From the NCBI GenBank assembly GCA_050018415.1, contig JBEKAB010000008.1:1-64000 (forward strand): DNA of 64,000 nucleotides. The letters run 5' to 3'. The notes beneath the pieces were generated by a model that was not told the DNA's origin, did not search any database, and saw only the letters and a program-made list of their open reading frames with translations. This DNA is from UBA1161 sp002311745 (lineage in GTDB: Bacteria; Planctomycetota; Phycisphaerae; Tepidisphaerales; Tepidisphaeraceae). The position numbers and the translations under genes are program-made. Positions 1 to 8,554 of the stretch are shown here, in pieces; the first letter of the stretch is position 1, and each line of letters begins with the position of its first letter.

Positions 1-96
1 GCCATCCGTGGCCTCCTGTTGAGCAACGATGTCGTGAACAACATCATTCTCGCAGAAGGCCATGGCTGGCGCGAACGATCACAAGGCGCGCCGTGA
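1..96 (+). CDS. possible C-terminal end of an unknown protein, cut by window edge
   Basis: Reading frame 1 is open from the first base to a TGA at 94-96 and translates to an ordinary-looking tail (AIRGLLLSNDVVNNIILAEG then about eleven residues). No start or domain is visible, so this is only a possible 3' end of a gene that begins before the window. Downstream there is a purine/pyrimidine repeat rather than a gene. Function is not recognisable. Confidence 0.3.
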   Translation, partial: AIRGLLLSNDVVNNIILAEGHGWRERSQGAP

Positions 97-159
97 CACG
101 GACTTATGAACTATCTTCGTGGCATTCAGCTGCGTCCGCGTTTCATGTCCCGCTGAGAT

Positions 160-345
160 CCTACTCTTAACTCTTAATCGTGCTCCTAATCCTCTTCCTA
201 ATCGTAATCTTAATCCTGCTCTTTCTCGCCGATCTTTCGAGAGCCGCATTCGGTTCAGGGCAGGCAACAGACGAGCAAGATTAAGATGAAGATTAAGATT
301 ACGAACAGGATTAAGAGCAAGAGTAAGAGAAAGATTAGGATTGGC
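160..345. repeat. inverted arrays of TTAATC/GATTAA-type short units
   Basis: A pyrimidine-rich block (about 163-237, units such as CTCTTAATC and TCCTAATC) is followed by a purine-rich block (about 276-342, units such as GATTAAGA and AGGATTAAGAGCAAGAG). The second is an imperfect reverse complement of the first; the word GATTAAGATTACGA occurs in both orientations. Units are 6-9 bases and not regularly spaced, so this is not a CRISPR array. Nothing in this non-coding stretch (97-412) looks like a gene. Confidence 0.7.
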
Positions 346-402
346 GCAGTTTGAATCCCTGAAATCCGCGAATTGGTTTGACCTAGGCCCCGCTCAATGC
401 CG
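346..402. repeat. intact copy of a ~57-bp intergenic repeat
   Basis: GCAGTTTGAAT (346-356) followed by AATCCGCGAATTGGTTTGAC (363-382) and GCTCAATGCCG. The same words in the same order recur at 722-732 and 928-967, but there they are separated by the palindromic element at 736-925. This copy therefore acts as the unoccupied reference site. Confidence 0.7.
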
Positions 403-412
403 GCCCCCGCCC

Positions 413-661
413 CTATGACCGCCGCTTTCGCTTGGACCCGTTTCTCCCCGCTTTGATTCCCCTGCGTATTCCCGCAACCAGCAACAAATCGAGCGTGACC
501 ATCGAATCGTCCGGCAAGCCAATCACGATCAACCGGCCCGAGGGCGATTGCGCCAAACACTCAGGATGCAGCACGTCGTAAGCCCGCCCATCAGCCGTCA
601 ACACGCGGAAGGGTTTGAACGGCTTCTCTTCCTTCAATCGCTGGATTTCCTGAATTGTCAT
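413..661 (-). CDS. small hypothetical protein
   Basis: An 82-residue protein beginning MTIQEIQRLKEEKPFKPFRV and ending in a basic tail (GSKRKRRS). It has no membrane segment or signal peptide. The central part alternates hydrophobic and polar residues in a way that suggests a small beta-rich fold (VLTADGRAYDVLHPE, GRLIVIGLPDDSMVTLDL). I chose the internal ATG at 661 because the conserved-looking protein starts there. Proteins of this type (short, starting with E-x-P-F-x-P-F-R) are, as I recall, common in planctomycete genomes, but no function is known to me. It stands alone between repeats. Confidence 0.6.
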   Translation of the reverse strand: MTIQEIQRLKEEKPFKPFRVLTADGRAYDVLHPECLAQSPSGRLIVIGLPDDSMVTLDLLLVAGIRRGIKAGRNGSKRKRRS

Positions 662-735
662 ACCAGCAATTATACCAGCGCAAAGCACTCAACGGCATTG
701 GTCACGATCGCTCGTACTGGTGCAGTTTGAATGCC

Positions 736-925
736 TAGAGCGTTTTCAGTTTTCGTGTGGCGTCTGCGTTGGGTTCCAAGGGGCCGGATGCAAGGAAGAG
801 CGACGACACGGGTCAGATAAGAGACCCATTGAGGAGCGATGACGCCGCAGACGGCCCGTTGGAACGCAACCCAAAGGGCCGCCGTCTGCCGGCGCAGACG
901 CTACAGGACAACTGAAACCGCTCTA
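736..925. mobile_element. MITE-like palindromic element flanked by TA
   Basis: The ends form a long imperfect inverted repeat: GAGCGTTTTCAGTTTTCGTG from 738, against GAGCGGTTTCAGTTGTCCTG read inward on the other strand from 923. The similarity continues through GCGTCTGCG into an internal GGGTT(GC)GTTCC segment. Both ends are flanked by TA (736-737 and 924-925). No coding capacity. It interrupts a copy of the repeat seen intact at 346-402, and removing the element plus one TA restores a same-length match. A TA duplication fits mobilisation by an IS630/Tc1-mariner-type transposase (family knowledge); none is in the window. Confidence 0.7.
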
Positions 926-1096
926 AGATCCGCGGATTAGTTTGACCCCAGGCCCTGCTCAATGCCGTCGCCATCGCCCAAGACCAATTCGGCCCGAGCA
1001 AATAGCATGAGCCGCATGGCGACGCCAACGGGAACAACAATCAGCGATGATCCCCTTATGCGTTCCGCCGACGCTAATGGCCTGTGCAAGGCCGAT

Positions 1097-2290
1097 TCAA
1101 TCGCTTGGCAAATGGAATGACAAAACCGCGAGGTGAACGCCTCTCGTCGAGTCTTTGGGGAGGTGCATTTTGCATTCGACCCAGCCCTCCCTTTTGTTTT
1201 CCAAGCCGCCATCGAAGCAATTGTGGTTCCGAAGCGACACCGGCACTTGGTTGAGAACAGGTTGAAGACTCTTATTCGGAACAAAATTTATTATGGCCGC
1301 CTTCGAGTCTCGCCAGGTGAGATAGCTTAGGCATTGGTCGACGGCAGCGCCAAATTCTTTTTCGCCTCGCCAGAACTTGCACTCGGCAACGAACACGTTT
1401 TGACCCTCATGTCGAATCAAAATATCCGTCTTTCCGGACTTGTTAAAGGTTTCACCCGTCACACTTTGGAAGTGGGGCGACAAAAGCATGATGAGCAAAT
1501 CGCGGATCGCTTCCTCATCCTTGCCGTAATAGGTGCTCGGATGCCGCTCCATGTTACGGCCAAAATCATTGACAACCTCGAGAATGTCCCGATAGAGCCC
1601 GGCATCCAATGCCGGCTCGGGCTTATATGAACCGGATGGCGCAACGGGCTTCATCACTATCGGCTTACGGACCACTGGCACCTTGAACGTGGATGGCACT
1701 TCGTCGGCTCGCTTGACTGGAACCCCCAGAGCCTCGACCAGTGCGCGTTGCTGCAGGATTTCCTTCTTCCGGCGCTGAAACGTTGCGGTGCACAAATTCC
1801 CTATTCCATTGTTGAAAACGACCAAGTCCGCACTCACGTTTTCGCTCATATCGCGGATAAATTTGATCCAAGCTTCCGCTTGGCGTGCTACATCTTTGGC
1901 GTCGTGATTGAAATCATTGATCTCGAAACACACTTCATGCCCAGTGGTGACTGCGTCGTAATTCCAAATCCTAAAACGCGAGGGTCGCATTCGCAGCAGT
2001 GTTGGTTCGCCGGTGAAGGGAATGTGAAACGTAATAACCTGGACCCGCTGACCGACTTTTGCCAGGTAGACGCCGTCGGGTGGATACACTCGCTCCTCGG
2101 GAGTGACGGTCTTCCCATCGAAATCAAAGCTCAGCGGTGCAATTGCATATTTTGCGGCTAAATGGGCCAGATATTGGGTTTCGTTGACGTTTAGAAGCCA
2201 ATCGGGCTTTTCGTTCAGGATTTCCCGCTCGACGGTTTGTCTCAGGCGATCAAAATACGCGAAAAGGTTTTCTTCGCTAAAAAGTTTCAT
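1097..2290 (-). CDS. candidate PD-(D/E)xK nuclease
   Basis: 397 residues, soluble. The last third carries a restriction-nuclease-like core: an alpha-helical lead-in (YYGKDEEAIRDLLIMLL), GKTDILI with D289, VAECKFW with E303 and K305, then a helix starting AAVDQCLSYLTW with a conserved-type Gln. The D-x13-E-x-K spacing and the following Q are what the PD-(D/E)xK fold uses to bind metal and cut DNA. The N-terminal two thirds are unrecognised, contain several aromatic-rich beta segments (VITFHIPFTG, RFRIWNYDAV) and may be a sensor or binding domain. Start ATG at 2290. No methyltransferase neighbours it, so a classical restriction system is not supported; a stand-alone defence or repair nuclease is possible. 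The fold call is from motifs only. Confidence 0.7.
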   Translation of the reverse strand: MKLFSEENLFAYFDRLRQTVEREILNEKPDWLLNVNETQYLAHLAAKYAIAPLSFDFDGKTVTPEERVYPPDGVYLAKVGQRVQVITFHIPFTGEPTLLRMRPSRFRIWNYDAVTTGHEVCFEINDFNHDAKDVARQAEAWIKFIRDMSENVSADLVVFNNGIGNLCTATFQRRKKEILQQRALVEALGVPVKRADEVPSTFKVPVVRKPIVMKPVAPSGSYKPEPALDAGLYRDILEVVNDFGRNMERHPSTYYGKDEEAIRDLLIMLLSPHFQSVTGETFNKSGKTDILIRHEGQNVFVAECKFWRGEKEFGAAVDQCLSYLTWRDSKAAIINFVPNKSLQPVLNQVPVSLRNHNCFDGGLENKREGWVECKMHLPKDSTRGVHLAVLSFHLPSD

Positions 2291-2898
2291 TAGGGCACGT
2301 CTAGCGCCGACTCCGTTTTCTCCCTTAACCGCCCCGACTTTTATCTGCGGCGGTACCCTAGCAATTCCATTTTAATCGGTGGGCGACATAGACCGCCAGG
2401 AACATACGCGGCAGCCACTCCTGTGTACTTGTCCCAGTTGGCCGAGGCGAGCGGTGATGTGTGGCTGAGGTCGGCCGGAGCTTTTTTCCGAGTCCGCCGC
2501 GGATCACGCATCGTCCGTTTCAAACCGAGCCGAGCCACGGCCCGCCTCGCCCACGTGTCGAAACCGATCCACGCCCATTCGCCAAAACCTTCACACCGGC
2601 CCACTTCAGACGTGAAGGTTTTTTCCATTTTTCTCGTAACCAAAATCCAGCCAATCGCTTATGTAAAATTCAGCCCCATTTCTGCCGTTCGCCCCGCCGC
2701 GCAATTTCTTTTCCTCATTACGGTTATGCGGATCAGACCTCGCCCAATCCCAGTCTGTTTCCGGACATGGGGGGAAAATATTTTTGAAATTGAGCGCGCA
2801 AACGGCCGTAAACCGCTCTTGTAGCAGGTTATGCGATTCAAATAAGCACGCGCGCTACGCTGGCGCGTTTGCGCACAGTCATCGTAAGTGCCGCGGAG
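2291..2898. other. intergenic stretch, no gene seen
   Basis: About 600 bases between the nuclease start and the hairpins behind nrdJ. Short frames exist on both strands, but none has a plausible start, ribosome site or protein-like composition. It presumably contains the promoter of the minus-strand nuclease gene near its left end; I could not pick a convincing one. Confidence 0.5.
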
Positions 2899-2954
2899 CA
2901 CCGCATGTACATGCGGTGTTGCTGAAACCTCGCATGCACATGCGAGGTTTCAGC
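2899..2954. repeat. two adjacent palindromes with core CGCATG(T/C)ACATGCG behind nrdJ
   Basis: Palindrome 1 (2899-2918) is CACCGCATGTACATGCGGTG, perfect. Palindrome 2 (2921-2954) has 16-base arms, GCTGAAACCTCGCATG and its complement, around a CA centre. Palindrome 2 overlaps the nrdJ stop codon (TGA at 2950-2952 on the minus strand), so the pair probably forms RNA hairpins at the 3' end of that transcript. A third member of the family lies at 19911-19934. The core is constant while the outer stem changes on both sides together, as expected for a structured repeat. Confidence 0.7.
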
Positions 2955-5900
2955 TACATCCCATCGAATTTCCGCAGTTGAGGCACTTATAGCAGGTGCC
3001 GCTGCGGACGGTGATGGCGCCGCAAACGTCGCAGGCAGGAGCGTCCGCTTGCATCTCGGAACTCTGGCGGCTCAGGGGATCGGTCACAATCGCTAAACGC
3101 AGGTTGGGCGCAGCGGCCGGATCGGCCGCGAGATTGGCGGCGGCTTTCAGCTCCTGCTCGCTATATGGAAACGGCCGGGCGGTGTCCGGCTCAATGCGCG
3201 GGCCGTGGCCGTTGCCGTCCTTGTCGGCCGGCTCCTCTTCCTTGCCCGGCTGCTGGCCAGCTTCCGCTTCGGCGGCCGGGCGCTCGCGCTTGGGGGCGTT
3301 GGCGGCGCGATAGCCGTGCACGAACTCCATCGCCAGCCAGCGGAAAATGTAATCCACCAGGCTCTTGGCGAAGGGGATTTCCGGATTGTGGGTCAGGCCG
3401 GCCGGCTCGAAACGCACGTGCTCGAACTTCCGCACCAGCGACTCAACCGGCACGCCGTATTGCAGGCTGACGGATACCAGCGTGGCGATGGTGTCCATCA
3501 GTCCGCCGATGGTGCTGCCTTCTTTGGCCATGCGGATGAAGATTTCACCCGGGGCCCCGTCGCTGTACAGGCCGACGGTGACGTAGCCTTCGTGGCCGCC
3601 GACGTCGAACTTGTGGGTCTTAGCGTTGCGGGTGTCGGGCAGTCGGCGGCGCAGGGGCCGCTCGACGATCCGCTCGACGATTTTTTCCACCACGTGCGTG
3701 TGGGCCGGAGCGAGGTTGTCGCTGGTGGTGGCCTTGCCGCCGAACAAGGCGCTGGCGGCGCTGACCACTTCCTGGGCGACCTCCTCGCGGGCCGCCGCCA
3801 CGTTTTCCTCATCATCTTCCTCGGCCTCTTCCAAATCCTGGCCGCTCGTGACGTTGAGCGGCTGGCTCAATTTCGACCCGTCGCGGTACAGGGCGTTGGC
3901 CTTGAGGCCCAGTTTCCAGCTCAGGTAATAGCTGTTCTGGATGTCCTCGACGGTGGCCTCGTTGGGCAGGTTGATCGTCTTGGAGATGGCGCCGGTGATG
4001 AACGGCTGGGCCGCGGCCATCATGCGGATGTGTCCTTCGACGAGGATGAATCGCTGGCCGTGCCGGCCGCAGCGGTTGGCGCAATCGAACACCGGATAGT
4101 GCTCGGGTCGCAGGTGCGGCGCGCCCTCGACGGTGCCGCGTCCGGCGATGACGTCGTTGGCCTCGGCGATCTGCTTTTTGCTGAAGCCCAGGTGTTGAAG
4201 GAGATTGAATCCCGGCGCCTGCCAGGTGGATTCGGCGATGTTCAGCCGCCGCAGCGTGTCCCGACCCACGGACCAGGGGCTGAAGGCGAAGCTGATGTCG
4301 AATTGACTCGGCAGCGACTCCTCGATCTTGTCCAGCTCCTCGTCGTTGAAGCCAAGCTGGCGCAGGGCGTGGTAGTTGACGTGCGGCGCATCCTGCAGGG
4401 ACAGCGTGCCCATGACGTATTGGAGGATGTCGTGGATTTGATCCGCGGAGTAGCCGAGGTTGAGCAGCGCCGGGCGCAGGGACTGGTTGGCGATCTTGAA
4501 ATGCCCGCCGCCGGACAGCTTCTTGAACTTGACCAGGGCAAAATCCGGCTCGACGCCCGTGGTGTCGCAATCCATGAGCAGGCCGATGGTGCCGGTGGGC
4601 GCGATGACCGTGGTTTGCGCGTTGCGGTAGCCGTGCCGCTCGCCCAGAGCCAGCGCCCGGTCCCAGCATTCCTGGGCCGCGCGCAAGAGGCGCAGTGACG
4701 CCAGCGGGTCGTTCTCGGCAAATCGCGACCCATCCAGTCCGACGGGTTTGATCTCGAGCTGCTCGTAATCGCCCAGGGCCTTCTTGGCCGCGGCGTTGCC
4801 GGCGATGTCGTAGGCGGCGCGGCGATGGTTGCGGATCACTCTCAGCATATCGGCGCGGTTCTCCTCGTAGCCGGGGAACGCGCCAAGCTCGCGGGCCATT
4901 TCCGCGCTGGCGGCGTAACTTTCGCCGGTGAGGATGGCCGATAGGGCCGCGCAGATCGCCCGGCCCTTGTCGCTGTCGTACGCGATTCCCGCCTGCATGA
5001 GCATCGCGCCTAAATTCGCGTAACCCAGCCCCAGCGTGCGGTAGCGGTAGCTGCGGCGGGCGATTTCCTCGGAGGGGAAGCTGGCCATCAGCACGCTGAT
5101 CTCCAGCACGATCGTCCACAAGCGAATGGCGTGGCGGTAGCCCTCAATGTCGAATCGCCGCGTTTCCGGATCGAAGAACGTCAGTACGTTCAGGGATGCC
5201 AGGTTGCAGGCGGTGTCGTCCAGGAACATGTATTCGGAGCAGTTGTGCACCGTCAGGCCGTTGGCGACGAACGACTGCGTGAGCGGCTCGGTCAGGTCGA
5301 AGACCTGCTGGCGGCCAATGCTGGTGACGGCGGCGACGCGGTCGAAGTTTGCCGCCATCTGCGGCAGGGCGACGGCGGCGCCGGCGAGGCTGGAAAGCTG
5401 GCGCATTTTTCGGCCCGGCAACAGGCCGATGTAGCGCGCAAAGCCCCCCAGGCTGCCTCGATCGAGTTGCAGACTGGCCGCACCCTCCGCCTGGCTGACG
5501 GCGCTTTGCACGCCGAAGCCCAGGAGGATCAATTGCACATCCTGCAAAAGGCCCAGGCTGTCGCTCTTCAGCTCGAGGGTGCCGGCGGCGAAGATCGCAT
5601 CCGCGGTGAACAGGGCCGCCAGCAAATGCCGCTGTGCCGCCAGGCCGGCGGTGAACGCGTCATCGCCCAGGCGCCGCTCGCCGGTTTCATAGCGCACGTA
5701 GGCCTTGAGCCGGCTGAGCAGCCGGCGGTTGGTCGCCGTCGCCGTCCCGCCCGAGGCGGATTCGAACGCGAGGATCTCATCCGCGTCGGCGGCAGCGTCG
5801 TCGATCATCAACTGATCGACGTAATCATCATCGTACATTCGGCCGCACCAGGTCTGAGCGATGTAACGCGCCAGGGGCGCGATCAGTTCGCTTTCGCTCA

Positions 5901-7533
5901 AACAGGCGTCCAAGCGCAGGACGTCGCGGCCGGCCGCGGCGGCGGCGTTGGCGCGGGAGAAAAACAGACCCAAAAGCTGGAAGAACCGCTCATCCTGCGG
6001 CTGGCCGATCTCGCTCACCGCCGCCGGTTGGTTGGGAAGCTTCACTTCGTCGTCGGCGCTCAGGTCGGCCGCCGCCACCCAGCCTCGGCGCCGCGTCCAA
6101 ACCAGGTGATCGGCGGTGAGTTTCAGCGAGTACCCGCCGGCCGTGCGCAGCTCGTACACCTCGCGCGTGCCGGTGGGGAACGAGCCTTCGGTGGCGTGGA
6201 TCGCCTGGCCGTCGAGATTGGTGACCACGCGGCTGGGCAGGTGGATCATCTGGTCGATGCGCCGCCAGATTCCGCCGGGCGTCAGCACGCGCGTGTCGCC
6301 GGTGACGCACGGGTTGGACGCGTTGATCCGCCCGCTCTTGGGGCAGGTGTGCCACTGGTTGATCGTGTCCTCGTACTGCACGCCCGGGTCGGCGCAGCGC
6401 CAGGCCGCAAACGCAATCTGGTCCCATAGGTCGCGCGCCTTGAGCGCCTTGGCCACCTTGCCGGTGGTCCGCCAGGTCAAATTCCACACGCCGTCTTCGT
6501 CCACCGCCTTGAAAAATCGGTTGGGGATGCGGACGGAATTGTTGGAATTTTGCCCGCTGACGGTCAGGTAGCCTTCGCCGTTGAAATCGTAATCCAGCTT
6601 CAGCCCCAGCCTCGCGGCCAGCTCGCGCTGCTCCTTGGGCAGACGCTTGATCCCCTCGGCCATTGCCGCGACCTTCAACTCCTCGCGCACCTTCCAGTTG
6701 ATGAACGGCTCGATGTCGGGATGATCCAGGTTGAGGCAGACCATCTTGGCCGCCCGCCGCGTGGTGCCGCCGGACTTGATCGCCCCGGCCGCACGGTCGC
6801 CGATTTTCAAAAAGCTCATCAGGCCGGACGATTTTCCCCCGCCCGACAGCGGCTCGTTTTCGCCGCGCAAGCGCGAAAAATTGGTTCCCGTTCCGCTGCC
6901 GTACTTGAACAGCCGCGCCTCGCGCGTCCACAAATCCATGATCCCGCCGGGGTTCACCAGGTCGTCCGTGATCGACTGGATGAAACACGCGTGCGGCTGC
7001 GGATGGCTGTAGGCGTCCTTGCTCTTGAGCAATTCCCCACTGCGCGGATCGCAATAAAAATGCCCCTGCGCCGGCCCGGTGATGCCGTAGGCCCAGTTCA
7101 GCCCCGTATTGAACCACTGCGGGCTGTTGGGCGCGCACATCTGGTGCAGCAGCATGTACGCCAGTTCGTCGTTAAACGCCTGGGCATCCTCGGCCGTGTC
7201 GAAGTAGCCGTGCTTTTCACCCCACCACCGCCAGCACCCGGCCAGACGATGGACCACTTCCTTGGCCGAGCGCTCCGGGCCGGTGACGACGTTGCCGTCG
7301 CCGTCACGGATAGGATTGCCGCTCTCGTCTTTTTGCGGCACGCCAGCCTTGCGGAAATACTTGCTGACCATGATGTCGGTCGCCAGCTGCGACCAGTTCT
7401 TGGGAATCTCCGCATCGTTCATCTCGAAGACAACCGAGCCGTCCGGATTGGTGATTCGGCTCGTTCGCTTTTCGTATTCCACGCTGGCCAAGGCATCCTG
7501 GCCGGCCTTCGTGAATCGGCGTGTGATTTTCAT
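2950..7533 (-). CDS. nrdJ: vitamin B12-dependent ribonucleotide reductase (class II) with intein
   Basis: 1,527 residues; after intein removal about 1,171, normal for long class II enzymes. It reduces ribonucleotides to deoxyribonucleotides using adenosylcobalamin to make a thiyl radical. Visible features: N-terminal NrdJ region with PQWFNTGL and HACFIQS, the active-site N-P-C-S-E sequence interrupted by an intein exactly between P and C, the barrel segment TVIAPTGTIG, and a C-terminal cysteine cluster (CDVCGAITVRSG, CYKCLNCG, ending GCS) that can act as a redox tail. ATG at 7533 has GGGAAGGGA about ten bases upstream. The gene follows dcd on the same strand after 86 bases, so the two probably form a nucleotide-supply operon. 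Palindromic repeats overlap its stop codon. Very confident in identity. Confidence 0.97.
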   Translation of the reverse strand: MKITRRFTKAGQDALASVEYEKRTSRITNPDGSVVFEMNDAEIPKNWSQLATDIMVSKYFRKAGVPQKDESGNPIRDGDGNVVTGPERSAKEVVHRLAGCWRWWGEKHGYFDTAEDAQAFNDELAYMLLHQMCAPNSPQWFNTGLNWAYGITGPAQGHFYCDPRSGELLKSKDAYSHPQPHACFIQSITDDLVNPGGIMDLWTREARLFKYGSGTGTNFSRLRGENEPLSGGGKSSGLMSFLKIGDRAAGAIKSGGTTRRAAKMVCLNLDHPDIEPFINWKVREELKVAAMAEGIKRLPKEQRELAARLGLKLDYDFNGEGYLTVSGQNSNNSVRIPNRFFKAVDEDGVWNLTWRTTGKVAKALKARDLWDQIAFAAWRCADPGVQYEDTINQWHTCPKSGRINASNPCVTGDTRVLTPGGIWRRIDQMIHLPSRVVTNLDGQAIHATEGSFPTGTREVYELRTAGGYSLKLTADHLVWTRRRGWVAAADLSADDEVKLPNQPAAVSEIGQPQDERFFQLLGLFFSRANAAAAAGRDVLRLDACLSESELIAPLARYIAQTWCGRMYDDDYVDQLMIDDAAADADEILAFESASGGTATATNRRLLSRLKAYVRYETGERRLGDDAFTAGLAAQRHLLAALFTADAIFAAGTLELKSDSLGLLQDVQLILLGFGVQSAVSQAEGAASLQLDRGSLGGFARYIGLLPGRKMRQLSSLAGAAVALPQMAANFDRVAAVTSIGRQQVFDLTEPLTQSFVANGLTVHNCSEYMFLDDTACNLASLNVLTFFDPETRRFDIEGYRHAIRLWTIVLEISVLMASFPSEEIARRSYRYRTLGLGYANLGAMLMQAGIAYDSDKGRAICAALSAILTGESYAASAEMARELGAFPGYEENRADMLRVIRNHRRAAYDIAGNAAAKKALGDYEQLEIKPVGLDGSRFAENDPLASLRLLRAAQECWDRALALGERHGYRNAQTTVIAPTGTIGLLMDCDTTGVEPDFALVKFKKLSGGGHFKIANQSLRPALLNLGYSADQIHDILQYVMGTLSLQDAPHVNYHALRQLGFNDEELDKIEESLPSQFDISFAFSPWSVGRDTLRRLNIAESTWQAPGFNLLQHLGFSKKQIAEANDVIAGRGTVEGAPHLRPEHYPVFDCANRCGRHGQRFILVEGHIRMMAAAQPFITGAISKTINLPNEATVEDIQNSYYLSWKLGLKANALYRDGSKLSQPLNVTSGQDLEEAEEDDEENVAAAREEVAQEVVSAASALFGGKATTSDNLAPAHTHVVEKIVERIVERPLRRRLPDTRNAKTHKFDVGGHEGYVTVGLYSDGAPGEIFIRMAKEGSTIGGLMDTIATLVSVSLQYGVPVESLVRKFEHVRFEPAGLTHNPEIPFAKSLVDYIFRWLAMEFVHGYRAANAPKRERPAAEAEAGQQPGKEEEPADKDGNGHGPRIEPDTARPFPYSEQELKAAANLAADPAAAPNLRLAIVTDPLSRQSSEMQADAPACDVCGAITVRSGTCYKCLNCGNSMGCS
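5242..6309 (-). other. intein inside NrdJ (356 residues)
   Basis: Intein residues 409-764 of the precursor. Splice block A starts with Cys1 (CVTGDTRVLTPGG), block B has the T-x-x-H signature (LTADHLVW), block F is VFDLTEPLTQSFVANG and the end is VHN followed by Cys+1 of the extein. These are complete for protein splicing. The middle is the size of a LAGLIDADG homing endonuclease, but both helices are degraded: LLGLFFSRANA and LLAALFTADAI stand where motifs like LLGxLIGDG and LxGLFDADG are expected. The protein probably still splices but no longer homes. The +1 Cys is the residue that becomes the catalytic thiyl radical in the mature enzyme. Confidence 0.93.
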
Positions 7534-7619
7534 GATTCGAATCCCTTCCCAAAATCATTCCCGCAAAACGACAAAAGCAACAAGCGCATGGAGACAACTT
7601 CGGCATCGAGCCGAAGCTG

Positions 7620-8180
7620 CTAATCCACTTTGGGTAACGTCAAACCTTTTTGGTCCTGGTATCTTCCGCCCTTGTCGGCGTAACTCTTGGAACAGACCCT
7701 CTCGCCCTTGAGGAAAATGAGCTGGGCGATTCCCTCGTTGGCGTAAATCTTGGCCGGCAGCGGCGTGGTGTTGCTGATCTCCAGCGTGATCCGCCCACGC
7801 CATTCCGGCTCGATCGGCGTCACGTTCACGATGATCCCGCAGCGGGCATACGTGCTCTTGCCCACGCAGATCGCCATATATTCCCGCGGCATGGAGATGA
7901 CTTCCACCGTTTCGCACAGGGCAAAACTGTTGGGCGGGATCAGCACGTGGTCCTGCCGAGTCTCATCCACGTCGACGGTCACGAAGCTCCGCTCGGAGAA
8001 TTTCTTCGGGTCGACGATCTCGGAGTTGACGTTGGTGAAGATCTTGAAGACCGAGCCGACGCGGAGATCGTACCCGTAGCTGGAAACGCCGTAGCTGATT
8101 TTCCCCGGGCGTTTTACGTTCTCCTCGAACGGCTCGATGGTGATCAATTCACGGATTTGTGTGTCGCAGAGGATACCCAT
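7620..8180 (-). CDS. dcd: dCTP deaminase
   Basis: 186 residues, the usual length of trimeric Dcd. It deaminates dCTP to dUTP, the precursor for dTMP. Motifs: MGILCDTQIREL at the N-terminus, SSYGYDLRVG, the nucleotide/phosphate loop GKSTYARCGI, and RITLEISN with the catalytic Glu. The start at 8180 was chosen because MGILCD is the family N-terminus and GGGAG lies about ten bases upstream; the frame stays open further but that part looks untranslated. Followed by nrdJ on the same strand, which fits dNTP supply. I cannot tell from sequence alone whether it is mono- or bifunctional (DCD-DUT); the length fits either. Confidence 0.95.
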   Translation of the reverse strand: MGILCDTQIRELITIEPFEENVKRPGKISYGVSSYGYDLRVGSVFKIFTNVNSEIVDPKKFSERSFVTVDVDETRQDHVLIPPNSFALCETVEVISMPREYMAICVGKSTYARCGIIVNVTPIEPEWRGRITLEISNTTPLPAKIYANEGIAQLIFLKGERVCSKSYADKGGRYQDQKGLTLPKVD

Positions 8181-8366
8181 GATTTTGTACTCCCAACGGC
8201 GCAAACAAACCCCGTACGCCGACCCAATCGTACGGCGTCGGTACGTCATCCTCCTAACGACGTGTCTGGCTCTCCCAGGCGAGGTGAACTGCACACGGCA
8301 TAGCGCCCAAAACCGCACATCGGAGGCACTTTTCTGAGCCAATCGCCCCGCAATCGGGATTCCGCC

Positions 8367-8394
8367 AATATACACAACATCTGGGGTTGGTCAA
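8367..8394 (-). promoter_or_regulatory. possible sigma70-type promoter of dcd-nrdJ
   Basis: On the minus strand TTGACC (8394-8389) is followed after 16 bases by TATATT (8372-8367). It would start transcription near 8360 and give a leader of roughly 180 bases before dcd. The rest of the 374-base gap (8181-8554) holds no gene that I can support; the part near 8500-8554 lies behind the TPR genes. Confidence 0.45.
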
Positions 8395-8554
8395 AGAAAA
8401 CTTTACTAAATATGGGGTCATCGGACCACCGCCCGGCTTTAACAATTGCCTCGAACGGCAGTTAGGTTAGTGAAGATTTTTTTACGGTCCAGTTAAGGCT
8501 TGTCGCGCCTCCAATTTATCCACCAGATTCCGCGCCAAGTAGTGGACAAGTTCT

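Noticed and set aside
160..345. Possible CRISPR array
   Set aside because: Units are too short, irregular and merge without spacers; no cas genes in the window.
2341..2643. 100-residue minus-strand frame in the gap before nrdJ
   Set aside because: Arg/Ala/Pro-rich, no ribosome site, no recognisable motif; looks like chance in GC-rich DNA.
3205..7623. Long open frames on the plus strand opposite nrdJ (for example 3205-4698 and 5131-6429)
   Set aside because: They are the high-GC antisense shadow of nrdJ: composition is Ala/Gly/Arg/Val-rich with no domain, while the minus strand encodes a clear ribonucleotide reductase.
8182..8250. Cobalamin riboswitch ahead of dcd-nrdJ
   Set aside because: I looked for one because NrdJ uses B12, but no B12-box-like sequence or its usual long folded domain is evident in the leader.
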